A stretch of 5,654 bases of DNA from Desulfuromonadaceae bacterium (GTDB lineage: Bacteria > Desulfobacterota > Desulfuromonadia > Desulfuromonadales > SZUA-401): positions 1 to 5,654 of the forward strand of contig QKBP01000120.1 of assembly GCA_003246035.1 (NCBI GenBank), written 5' to 3'. The notes beneath the pieces are model-generated. The model saw only the letters and a program-made list of their open reading frames with translations. It did not search any database and was not told the origin of the DNA. Positions 1 through 5,654 of this stretch are shown here, one piece after another. Position numbers and translations under genes: made by a program. The first letter of the stretch is position 1. Every line of letters begins with the position of its first letter.

Positions 1-1476
1 GGGCAGATCTCGGAGAACGGCACCATGATGGTCGATACGGGCAAGTTCACCGGCCGTTCACCGAAGGACAAGTACTTTGTCCACCAGAAACCCTCCTTCG
101 AGAACATCGCCTGGGGAAAGATCAACCAGCCGATGGCTCCCGAAATCTTCGATGAGCTTTATGTTGAGGTCATCGACTACCTCTCCGGCAAAAACCTCTA
201 CGTACTGGACGGTTTCTGCGGTGCCAACGAGAAGACCCGCAAGCGCGTACGCTTCATCACCGAGTTCGCCTGGCAGGTTCACTTCGTCAAGAACATGTTC
301 ATCCGCCCGAGCGCCGAAGACCTGAAGAACTTCACGCCCGACTTCACGGTCTACAACGCCAGCAACCTGACCAACGCCAACTGGGAGCGGCACGGCCTCA
401 ACTCAGAGGTCTTCGTCTCCTTCAACATCGAGAAGAACGTGGCGATCATCGGCGGGACCTGGTATGGCGGTGAGATGAAGAAGGGCATCTTCACCATGAT
501 GAACTACTGGCTGCCGCTGGAGGGGATCCTCTCCATGCACTGCAGCGCCAACGTCGGCAAGGGCGGAGACGTCTGCCTGTTCTTCGGCCTCTCCGGAACC
601 GGCAAGACCACCCTTTCGACCGACGCCGCCCGCAAGCTCATCGGTGACGACGAGCACGGCTGGGACAACGACGGCATCTTCAACTTCGAGGGAGGGTGCT
701 ACGCCAAGTGCATCAATCTCTCGGCCGAGAATGAGCCGGAGATCTTCGGCGCAATCAAGCGCGACGCCCTGCTCGAGAACGTGGTGGCCAACGACGACGG
801 TGTCATCGACTTCGACAGCGACGCCAAGACCGAGAACACCCGCGTCTCCTACCCGATCGAGCACATCGAGAACCACGAGCCGAGCCTCAAGGCCGGCCAC
901 CCGAAGAACATCATCTTCCTCACCTGCGACGCCTTCGGTGTGCTCCCGCCGGTCAGCAAGCTGACCAAGGAGCAGGCCATGTACTACTTCCTCTCCGGCT
1001 ACACCGCCAAGGTTGCCGGAACCGAGCGCGGGGTCACCGAGCCGCAGGCGACCTTCTCGTCCTGCTTCGGCGAGGCGTTTCTGCCGCTCCACCCGACCGC
1101 CTACGCCAAGCTGCTCGGGGAGAAGATGGAGAAGCACAGCGTCAACGCCTACCTGGTCAATACCGGCTGGGCCGGCGGTGGTTACGGCGTCGGCAAGCGC
1201 ATGAGTATCAAGGCGACCCGCGCCTGTGTCAACGCGATCCTCGACGGCAGTATCGAGAAGGTTGACTTCGACCAGACCCGCTGGTTCCGGCTCAACATCC
1301 CCAAGGAGCTGCCTGGCGTCGACAGTACGATTCTCAACCCCCGCAACGCCTGGGCCGACAAGGAGGCCTTCGACCAGACCGCCAACAAGCTGGCCGGGAT
1401 GTTTATCGAGAACTTCAAGAAGTACATCAAGGAAGGGGACGATTTTGACTTCACCCAGGCCGGTCCCCAGGTTTAA
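1..1476 (+). CDS. pckA: Phosphoenolpyruvate carboxykinase (ATP), 5'-truncated by window edge
   Basis: Cytosolic enzyme interconverting oxaloacetate + ATP and PEP + CO2 + ADP (gluconeogenesis/anaplerosis). The reading frame is open from base 1, so the start lies upstream; 491 residues are visible against about 540 for the E. coli enzyme, so roughly 40-50 N-terminal residues are missing. The ATG pair at 25-30 is internal, because it sits just before the conserved substrate-binding [10 protein letters not shown] (Arg codon 55-57). Other family signatures, in order: [16 protein letters not shown], the P-loop [11 protein letters not shown] (Lys codon 604-606), the metal-binding kinase-2 motif [12 protein letters not shown] (Asp codons 646-651), [22 protein letters not shown] and the C-terminal adenine/phosphate-contact region around IKATRA. 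The P-loop type and overall motif set fit the ATP-dependent family, not the GTP-dependent one. No frameshift or missing catalytic residue was seen. It ends in TAA and is followed 24 nt later by its own terminator. Confidence 0.97.
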   Translation, partial: GQISENGTMMVDTGKFTGRSPKDKYFVHQKPSFENIAWGKINQPMAPEIFDELYVEVIDYLSGKNLYVLDGFCGANEKTRKRVRFITEFAWQVHFVKNMFIRPSAEDLKNFTPDFTVYNASNLTNANWERHGLNSEVFVSFNIEKNVAIIGGTWYGGEMKKGIFTMMNYWLPLEGILSMHCSANVGKGGDVCLFFGLSGTGKTTLSTDAARKLIGDDEHGWDNDGIFNFEGGCYAKCINLSAENEPEIFGAIKRDALLENVVANDDGVIDFDSDAKTENTRVSYPIEHIENHEPSLKAGHPKNIIFLTCDAFGVLPPVSKLTKEQAMYYFLSGYTAKVAGTERGVTEPQATFSSCFGEAFLPLHPTAYAKLLGEKMEKHSVNAYLVNTGWAGGGYGVGKRMSIKATRACVNAILDGSIEKVDFDQTRWFRLNIPKELPGVDSTILNPRNAWADKEAFDQTANKLAGMFIENFKKYIKEGDDFDFTQAGPQV

Positions 1477-1500
1477 GCTGATTTCAAAACGTTGATCAAA

Positions 1501-1532
1501 GGGCGGCTCCGCAAGGAGCCGCCCTTTTTTTT
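1501..1532 (+). terminator. Rho-independent terminator of pckA
   Basis: A perfect 10-bp GC-rich stem (1501-1510 pairing with 1515-1524) is closed by a GCAA tetraloop of the stable GNRA class at 1511-1514 and followed directly by eight T residues (1525-1532). AAA at 1498-1500 can extend the stem by pairing with the first Ts. It lies 24 nt after the pckA stop and separates pckA from the genes downstream. There is little A-run on the left side, so it should act mainly on + strand transcription. Confidence 0.95.
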
Positions 1533-1580
1533 GGGCGTAAACTGCTCTAGGATGGAAGGTGCGTGAGCCGATTTTCCGGG

Positions 1581-1585
1581 AGGAG
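1581..1585 (+). promoter_or_regulatory. Ribosome-binding site deciding the NRDE gene start
   Basis: AGGAG, inside the longer purine run GGGAGGAGA (1578-1586), lies 6 nt upstream of the ATG at 1592. This supports that ATG over the in-frame GTG at 1559, which has no comparable SD. The choice also places the family's invariant Cys at residue 2. Confidence 0.85.
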
Positions 1586-1591
1586 ATCCAG

Positions 1592-2368
1592 ATGTGTCTG
1601 GTTGTGGTTGCCGTCGATGAACATTCCCGCTATCCGCTGATCGTGATCGCCAATCGGGACGAGTTCTATGCACGCCCTACGGTCCCTTTGCACGCTTGGG
1701 ACGAGCAGCCCAGTCTGCTGGCGGGGAAGGATGTCCTGCATGGCGGGACCTGGGCCGGCTGGCACCGGGAGGGGCGCTTCGCGGCCCTGACCAACATCCG
1801 CCGCCCACAGGCGATGGCTTCCGGAAAGCGTTCCCGCGGCGAATTACCCCTGGAATACCTGCAGCAGCGCTGTGACCTGGATGACTTTGTGCAGAAGCTG
1901 AGGAACTGCCGTGGCGATTACGCTCCCTTCAACCTGCTGGTCGGTGGTGTGGAGGGGCTCAGCTATCTCTCCAGCGATACCCTAGAACCAGTAGCGCTAC
2001 GCCGGGGTGTCTATGCCCTGAGCAATGCCTCCCTCGACTCCCCCTGGCCCAAGGTGATCCATGCCCGCGAGAAGCTAACCCGAGCACTCGCCTCGTCCGG
2101 TCCTCTCGAACCCGAGAGTCTGTTTGCCTGTGTCGGACGGGCCCAGTCCTTCCCCGATGACGAGCTCCCCGATACGGGAGTCGGCCTTGCATGGGAGCGG
2201 ATTCTCTCTGCGCCTTTTATCGTCTCACCGGATTACGGGACCCGTTCGACCCTGCTGCTGCTTGCCGACCGGGAGGGGGGAGCGACCCTGACAGAGCGCT
2301 CATTTCATGCAACCCTAGGGCCGGCCATCTACCACCAGCGCACCTACCGCGTTCCGTTGCCTGCCTAG
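1592..2368 (+). CDS. NRDE/TANGO2-family protein (DUF833)
   Basis: This 258-residue protein belongs to the NRDE family, the bacterial relatives of eukaryotic TANGO2. Family marks: N-terminal MCLVVVA with Cys2, the name-giving Asn-Arg-Asp-Glu at residues 21-24 in IANRDEFYARPT, HGGTWAGW (about 50-57), LTNIR (66-70), SRGEL (81-85), FNLLVGG, LSN..LDSPWPK (143-154), and a C-terminal GTRSTLLLL followed by ERSFH. The length is typical of the bacterial members. Cys2 would become N-terminal after Met removal, in keeping with the proposed N-terminal-nucleophile-hydrolase-like fold. Biochemical function is unsettled; heme handling and lipid/mitochondrial roles have been proposed for relatives. There is no signal peptide or membrane segment, so it is probably cytosolic. 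The start was chosen by the SD 6 nt upstream and by the Cys2 position. It sits alone between the pckA terminator and the trehalose genes, and no terminator is visible after it, so readthrough into otsB is possible. Family assignment is firm; function is unknown. Confidence 0.92.
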   Translation: MCLVVVAVDEHSRYPLIVIANRDEFYARPTVPLHAWDEQPSLLAGKDVLHGGTWAGWHREGRFAALTNIRRPQAMASGKRSRGELPLEYLQQRCDLDDFVQKLRNCRGDYAPFNLLVGGVEGLSYLSSDTLEPVALRRGVYALSNASLDSPWPKVIHAREKLTRALASSGPLEPESLFACVGRAQSFPDDELPDTGVGLAWERILSAPFIVSPDYGTRSTLLLLADREGGATLTERSFHATLGPAIYHQRTYRVPLPA

Positions 2369-2374
2369 CCCATC

Positions 2375-2402
2375 TTGCGCTCATTGCCTGAGTTGGTATC
2401 CT
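2375..2402 (+). promoter_or_regulatory. Candidate sigma-70 extended -10 promoter for otsBA
   Basis: TTGCGC (2375-2380, 3 of 6 matches to TTGACA) is followed after 16 bp by TATCCT (2397-2402, 4 of 6 matches to TATAAT). A TGG directly before the latter (2394-2396) gives the extended -10 form. Transcription would start near 2409, about 57 nt before the chosen otsB ATG. The palindromes TCCTAGGA (2399-2406) and TTCCGGAA (2411-2418) lie right at the expected start region and could be incidental or a regulator site. The 97-nt NRDE-otsB gap holds nothing else I can identify. Judged by eye only. Confidence 0.35.
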
Positions 2403-2465
2403 AGGACTCGTTCCGGAAGCCTCGCGGAAACTCGAATGACTTGGCCCCGAAGAGACAGGATGACC

Positions 2466-3287
2466 ATGAGCAATGGCCCGACAAAGTGGAGTGAGGCAGT
2501 TGCCCGGCTGGCGAGTCAGGCCAAACCTCCACTGCTGATGTTCGATTACGACGGGACCCTGGCCCCCTTTGTGGTCGACCGGAATCAGGCTCGACCATAT
2601 CCCTGGGTCGCCAATATTCTGACCCGCCTGCGGCGCGAGACACTTGCCCGTGTCGTGATTGTCAGCGGGCGGCCGGTTGCCGACGTCGTCCGCTTGCTCC
2701 CGGTCTCCCCTCCCCCTGAAATCTGGGGCTGTCATGGCTGGGAGAGGCGCACCGAGGAAGGCACCAAGGTCACTGGCGGGCTCTCCCCATCTCAGCAGCA
2801 GGGACTGGATTCCGGGCGACAATGGCTTGAGCGCTCAGGGTTTGCGGAGCGCATGGAGCTAAAACCGGCTTCCCTGGCCGTGCACTGGCGCGGGGCTGCG
2901 ACCACCGAGCAGCGTGAACTCGAACGTCACGTTCGCCAGGCCTGGGAGCCCCTGTACCGACGGGCTGGACTGGAGCTGCATGTGTTCGATGGTGGCCTGG
3001 AGCTGCGACTGCCGGATACCAGCAAGGCAGATGCAGTCACCACTCTGCGCGACGAAGTTGCGTGCGGAACGCCGCTGGGATATTTCGGTGACGACCTGAC
3101 GGATGAAGATGCCTTTCGGGTCCTGGGCGATGGCGACCTGGGAATTTTGGTCCGGGATCAATATCGCGCCACGGCGGCCTCTTTGTGGCTCAGGCCCCCC
3201 GAAGAGCTGCATCGATTTCTCGAGGCACTGCTGACCGCAATCCAGGTCAGCCATTCCCGGGACGAACCCATCGGAGGAGAGGAATGA
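2466..3287 (+). CDS. otsB: Trehalose-6-phosphate phosphatase
   Basis: Dephosphorylates trehalose-6-phosphate to trehalose, the second step of the OtsA-OtsB pathway, in the cytosol. It is a HAD-superfamily phosphatase with all four motifs: motif I DYDGT (nucleophile Asp27 and acid Asp29), motif II Ser67 in VSGR, motif III Lys187 in TSKADAV, and motif IV GDDLTDED (208-215, Mg2+-binding Asps). The region between motifs II and III, with GCHGWERR and the lid-type cap, fits the trehalose-phosphatase subfamily. At 273 residues it is close to the usual 250-270. The start is uncertain: ATG 2466 has AGGA 5 nt upstream, ATG 2460 has only GAG-type pairing, and ATG 2436 has no good SD and would add an unconserved Arg-rich stretch. 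Its stop overlaps the otsA start by 4 nt (ATGA), indicating translational coupling. Phosphatase-first order is the same as in E. coli otsBA. No lesions were seen. Confidence 0.94.
   Translation: MSNGPTKWSEAVARLASQAKPPLLMFDYDGTLAPFVVDRNQARPYPWVANILTRLRRETLARVVIVSGRPVADVVRLLPVSPPPEIWGCHGWERRTEEGTKVTGGLSPSQQQGLDSGRQWLERSGFAERMELKPASLAVHWRGAATTEQRELERHVRQAWEPLYRRAGLELHVFDGGLELRLPDTSKADAVTTLRDEVACGTPLGYFGDDLTDEDAFRVLGDGDLGILVRDQYRATAASLWLRPPEELHRFLEALLTAIQVSHSRDEPIGGEE
3273..3277 (+). promoter_or_regulatory. Ribosome-binding site of otsA inside the otsB end
   Basis: GGAGG, within a longer purine run (3273-3284), lies 6 nt before the otsA ATG and inside the last codons of otsB. It fixes the otsA start at 3284 and not at upstream in-frame codons. 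With the ATGA overlap it allows both independent initiation and reinitiation by ribosomes finishing otsB. Confidence 0.85.
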
Positions 3288-4675
3288 TCGTTGTATCCAA
3301 TCGTCTGCCGATCGTGATCACGGAGACACCGCAGGGTTCCCAGGTCAGTGCGGCATCGGGAGGGCTGGTGACGGCTCTGGCCCCGGTGCTGAAGCGGCAC
3401 CGGGGTACCTGGGTTGGTTGGCCCGGGTGCCCGCTCGACGCGCAGCTACAGAATCAGCTCGACGTTTACGCCGGGGAACACGGGTACCGGCTGGTCCCGG
3501 TCGATCTGAGCCACGAGCAGGTCGAGTCGTTTTATTACGGGTTTTCCAATGAAACACTCTGGCCGTTGTTTCACGACCTGCTGGGGCATTGCCATTTTTC
3601 GCTGGCGAACTGGCAGAGCTACCGGGAGGTCAACGAACGGTTCGCCGACCAGCTCCGGGAGAGCGCCGGAGAGGACCAGGTCATCTGGATTCACGACTAC
3701 CAGCTGTTGCTGGTCGCTTCCGAACTTCGTCGGAAGCAATTCGGGAAAAACCTCAAGTTCTTCCTGCATATCCCATTCCCCTCCCCAGATCTGTTCAGGC
3801 GGCTCCCCTGGAGGCGCCAGATCATTACGGCCATGCTCGACTACGATCTGCTCGGATTCCAGACCTTGAGAGATCGGAGAAACTTTGTCGCCTGCGTTCG
3901 CGAACTGTATGCGGAGGTCGATGTCGAGACCCGGCGTCGACACACCCTGCTGCACTGGCAGGGGAGGACGGTGCGGGTCGGACACTATCCCATCAGCATC
4001 GATTTCCGGGAATTTGATCAGCAGGCACGCAGTCCCGAGGTGGCGGAGGCCGCCTGGTATCTGCACGAAAACCTGGAGAACCGCCAGCTGGTGCTCGGGA
4101 TCGATCGGCTCGACTACACCAAGGGGATTCCGGAGCGCTTTCTGGCCTTCGAGCGCTTTCTGGAAAAGTTTCCCGAACTTCATGGTCACGTCTCGCTACT
4201 CCAGGTGGTGGTGCCGAGCCGCACCCTGGTGCCGGAATACCAGCAGCTGAAAAACCAGCTCGATCAGCTGGCCGGGAGCATCAATGCCCGCTATGGACAG
4301 CCCAGCTGGGTGCCGATTCACTACGTTTTCCGCAGCCTTGACCGGGTGCAATTGCTGGGGCATTACCGGGCCTGCGAAATTGCCCTGATTACGCCGTTGC
4401 GGGATGGCATGAATCTGGTCGCCAAGGAGTATTGCGCCAGTTCGATCGACAACAATGGCGTGCTGATCCTGAGCGAGTTCGCCGGCGCGGCCGACCAGAT
4501 GAAGAAACACGCACTCCTGGTCAATCCCTACGATATCGAAGGGATGGCGGATACCCTGAAAAAGGCCGTGACCATGCCTCTCGAGGAGAGGTCTCAGCGG
4601 ATGAAGATGCTGCGCAACGAGGTCCGCCGTAACGATGTATTCCATTGGGTGGATTGGATCCTGGGCAGCACGTGA
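3284..4675 (+). CDS. otsA: Alpha,alpha-trehalose-phosphate synthase (UDP-forming)
   Basis: Family GT20 retaining glycosyltransferase that makes trehalose-6-phosphate from UDP-glucose and glucose-6-phosphate; cytosolic. It has 463 residues (E. coli OtsA has 474) and two Rossmann-like halves. Visible motifs: N-terminal VVSNRLP (Arg7) and SGGLV (25-29) for phosphate/donor contact, WVGWPG (43-48), [14 protein letters not shown] (84-97, acceptor site), WIHDYQLL (135-142, Asp138), FLHIPFPSP (160-168, His162), DRLDYTKG (274-281; Arg275 and Lys280 equivalent to the UDP-binding Arg262/Lys267 of E. coli), and [11 protein letters not shown] (373-383, Asp374 and Glu382). All expected active-site residues are present. 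Start: MIVVSNRLP begins right at the first beta strand, with a strong SD. The related GT20 enzyme glucosylglycerol-phosphate synthase is an alternative, but the coupled otsB strongly favours trehalose synthesis. No terminator was recognised after the TGA. Confidence 0.96.
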   Translation: MIVVSNRLPIVITETPQGSQVSAASGGLVTALAPVLKRHRGTWVGWPGCPLDAQLQNQLDVYAGEHGYRLVPVDLSHEQVESFYYGFSNETLWPLFHDLLGHCHFSLANWQSYREVNERFADQLRESAGEDQVIWIHDYQLLLVASELRRKQFGKNLKFFLHIPFPSPDLFRRLPWRRQIITAMLDYDLLGFQTLRDRRNFVACVRELYAEVDVETRRRHTLLHWQGRTVRVGHYPISIDFREFDQQARSPEVAEAAWYLHENLENRQLVLGIDRLDYTKGIPERFLAFERFLEKFPELHGHVSLLQVVVPSRTLVPEYQQLKNQLDQLAGSINARYGQPSWVPIHYVFRSLDRVQLLGHYRACEIALITPLRDGMNLVAKEYCASSIDNNGVLILSEFAGAADQMKKHALLVNPYDIEGMADTLKKAVTMPLEERSQRMKMLRNEVRRNDVFHWVDWILGST

Positions 4676-4703
4676 AAAGCCCCCCGGAACGTTGGTTTCA
4701 TTC

Positions 4704-4732
4704 TGGACATCGACGTGGAAGTTCAGTACCTT
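4704..4732 (+). promoter_or_regulatory. Candidate sigma-70-type promoter for lon
   Basis: TGGACA (4704-4709, 5 of 6 matches to TTGACA) and TACCTT (4727-4732, TA....T, 3 of 6 matches to TATAAT) are separated by an ideal 17 bp. The start would fall near 4739-4741, giving a leader of about 70 nt to ATG 4809. No sigma-32-like CTTGAA/CCCCAT pair was found in the gap, although lon is heat-inducible in many bacteria. Weak -10, judged by eye. Confidence 0.3.
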
Positions 4733-4740
4733 AAGGAGGT
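4733..4740 (+). promoter_or_regulatory. Orphan perfect Shine-Dalgarno sequence upstream of lon
   Basis: AAGGAGGT is a full-strength anti-16S match, but no ATG, GTG or TTG occurs 4-15 nt downstream. The first ATG in the lon frame (4809) is 68 nt away. The codon at the ideal 8-nt spacing and in the lon frame is GTA (4749-4751), not a standard start. It may be a relic, a standby site, or a sign that the true start or the base call differs. Confidence 0.5.
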
Positions 4741-4745
4741 TAGAC

Positions 4746-4761
4746 AGCGTAAGCAGACGCT
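4746..4761 (+). other. Small hairpin in the lon leader
   Basis: AGCGT (4746-4750) is perfectly complementary to ACGCT (4757-4761) with a 6-nt loop. Past a one-base mismatch the stem can continue through A4744-T4763 and G4743-C4764. Alternatively GGAG of the SD (4735-4738) can pair with CTCC (4762-4765) just outside the stem, leaving a 7-nt bulge. There is no following T tract, so it is not a terminator. A five-pair stem can occur by chance. Confidence 0.3.
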
Positions 4762-4808
4762 CTCCACGAAAGGTCAGGCCCTTGGCACAGCCCCTCGAAC
4801 CGCGTGAC

Positions 4809-5654
4809 ATGAACCTCCCTTCCGAACTTCCCCTCCTCCCGGTCCGGGACATGGTGGTTTTCCCCTACATGATCATCCCCCTGTTCGTCGGTCGGGACCG
4901 GTCGATCGCGGCCGTCGAAGCGGCTCTTGGCGCCGATCGCATGATCCTGCTTTCGACCCAGAGAGACATGGCGCTTGAGGATCCGGGCCTGGATGATATC
5001 TACCCGGTCGGCACCGTGGCCATGATCATGCGCATGCTCAAGCTGCCGGACGGGCGGCTGAAGGTCTTGGTCCAGGGGATGAACAAGGCGCGCATCGTAG
5101 CTCAGGTCGAACAGCGCGACTATTTCCGGGTCCAGGTCGAACAGCTGTTCGAGAACGATCCGCCGGAAATGTCCCTCGAAGTCGAGGCGTTGATGCGTAC
5201 GGTTCGTGACCAGATAGCCCAGCTCTACAGCCTCGGGCGGAGCCTCCCCCCCGAAGTGATGATGGCGGTCGAAAACATGGAGGCGCCGGGAGCGCTCGCT
5301 GACCTTGTGGCCAGCCACCTTGGTCTCAAGGGTGGTGGAAGCCAGGCACTTCTGGAAATCCTCGATCCTTTGGAGCGGCTGCGTCAGGTCAAGGACCTGC
5401 TCGCCAAGGAGCTCGAGCTCCAGGCGGTTCAGAACCGGATTCAGAACCAGGCCAAGGAGGAGATGGGGAAATCCCAGCGGGAATACTACCTGCGCGAGCA
5501 GTTGAGAGCGATTCAGAGTGAGCTGGGGGACAGCGACAGCAAGGCCGAAGATATCGCGGAACTGCGACGACGGATCGAGAAGGCCGGCCTCCCGAGGGAG
5601 GCCCGGGAAGAGTTCGACAAGCAGCTGCGGCGTCTCGAGTCGATGCATTCTGAG
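4809..5654 (+). CDS. lon: ATP-dependent Lon protease, N-terminal part (runs off window)
   Basis: Lon is a cytosolic homo-oligomeric AAA+ serine protease that degrades misfolded and selected regulatory proteins. The frame stays open to the last base, giving 282 codons of a protein usually near 800 residues. The N-terminal substrate-recognition domain is clear: ELPLLPVRDMVVFPYM followed by IPLFVGRDRSI, then VGTVAMIMRMLKLPDGR and LVQGMNKARI. A helical coiled-coil region follows from about residue 180, with REYYLREQLRAIQSELGD (about 224-241), a Lon hallmark. The Walker A/B and Ser-Lys dyad lie beyond the edge. The start is uncertain: ATG 4809 begins just before the conserved segment but has no SD. 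In-frame TTG 4782 has AAGG 8 nt upstream and would add 9 residues (Leu/Met-AQPLEPRD), closer to homologues with a longer lead. A strong SD at 4733-4740 points to a start further upstream still. The gap from otsA is 133 nt, so lon is probably its own transcription unit. Confidence 0.95.
   Translation, partial: MNLPSELPLLPVRDMVVFPYMIIPLFVGRDRSIAAVEAALGADRMILLSTQRDMALEDPGLDDIYPVGTVAMIMRMLKLPDGRLKVLVQGMNKARIVAQVEQRDYFRVQVEQLFENDPPEMSLEVEALMRTVRDQIAQLYSLGRSLPPEVMMAVENMEAPGALADLVASHLGLKGGGSQALLEILDPLERLRQVKDLLAKELELQAVQNRIQNQAKEEMGKSQREYYLREQLRAIQSELGDSDSKAEDIAELRRRIEKAGLPREAREEFDKQLRRLESMHSE

Noticed and set aside
403..1137. Long antisense reading frame (244 codons) opposite pckA
   Set aside because: It lies wholly within the conserved pckA gene, and its translation is low-complexity Val/Leu/Gly/Glu-rich, as expected from the complement of a GC-rich gene. 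No SD or recognisable domain.
1525..1553. Possible promoter for the NRDE gene, with a -10-like TAGGAT at 1548-1553
   Set aside because: The only -35 at suitable spacing is the terminator T tract, which matches poorly, and no extended -10 is present. A promoter probably exists in the 1533-1591 gap, but I cannot place it.
2217..2822. Antisense 201-codon frame across the NRDE-otsB junction
   Set aside because: It spans two well-supported + strand genes and their intergenic promoter region, with no protein signature and no SD.
4676..4710. Terminator after otsA
   Set aside because: The C-run and GGAACGTTGG stretch do not form a convincing GC stem, and no T tract follows.
4783..4797. TGGCAC resembling the -24 half of a sigma-54 promoter before lon
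   Set aside because: The -12 GC element is absent at the required spacing, and the site would lie too close to the coding start.
4676..4807. Open extension of the otsA frame past its TGA, or a small GTG-started ORF at 4715-4807
   Set aside because: OtsA already ends at the family's normal length. The GTG at 4715 has no SD (the strong SD lies inside this frame), and about 130 nt of open frame in GC-rich DNA is unremarkable. No recognisable motif.
4740..5648. Antisense 302-codon reading frame opposite lon
   Set aside because: It covers the strongly conserved Lon N-domain on the other strand. Its content (Leu/His/Asp/Arg-rich) mirrors lon codons and shows no family motif.
1..5654. Mobile element, CRISPR array, toxin-antitoxin or defence genes
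   Set aside because: No direct or terminal inverted repeats, spacer arrays, transposase/integrase motifs or small paired genes were seen. All of the coding space is accounted for by housekeeping and stress genes.

Overview
The window is about 60% G+C and fully packed, with every gene on the + strand. It looks like an ordinary chromosomal segment of a Gram-negative bacterium. The best taxonomic guess is Desulfobacterota, Desulfuromonadales/Geobacter-like, from the style of the Lon N-terminus, the ATP-type PEP carboxykinase and an otsB-otsA pair. This is inferred from remembered family resemblance, not from a search. No mobile element, CRISPR array, tRNA or rRNA was seen.

Layout. Positions 1-1476 hold the 3' part of pckA (ATP-dependent PEP carboxykinase, 5' end outside the window). 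It is closed at 1501-1532 by a textbook intrinsic terminator with a GCAA tetraloop. Positions 1592-2368 encode an NRDE/TANGO2-family protein with its own strong ribosome-binding site. After a 97-nt gap holding a plausible extended -10 promoter come otsB (2466-3287, trehalose-6-phosphate phosphatase) and otsA (3284-4675, trehalose-6-phosphate synthase). These two overlap by ATGA and form the standard two-step trehalose pathway. A 133-nt gap (4676-4808) follows, with a candidate promoter, a perfect but misplaced Shine-Dalgarno sequence and a small hairpin. Then lon starts and runs off the right edge: the substrate-binding domain and part of the coiled coil are visible, the AAA+ and protease domains are not.

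How the genes relate. otsB and otsA convert UDP-glucose plus glucose-6-phosphate to trehalose, a compatible solute and stress protectant. Lon is the ATP-dependent quality-control protease. pckA links oxaloacetate and PEP in central metabolism and is transcriptionally insulated by its terminator. A shared stress theme for otsBA and lon is possible but only inferred from adjacency.

No clear new system is present. The points most worth a second look are the lon leader (strong SD with no start codon at the right distance, a non-start GTA exactly where a start would be expected, and a hairpin that could mask the SD) and the poorly understood NRDE protein.
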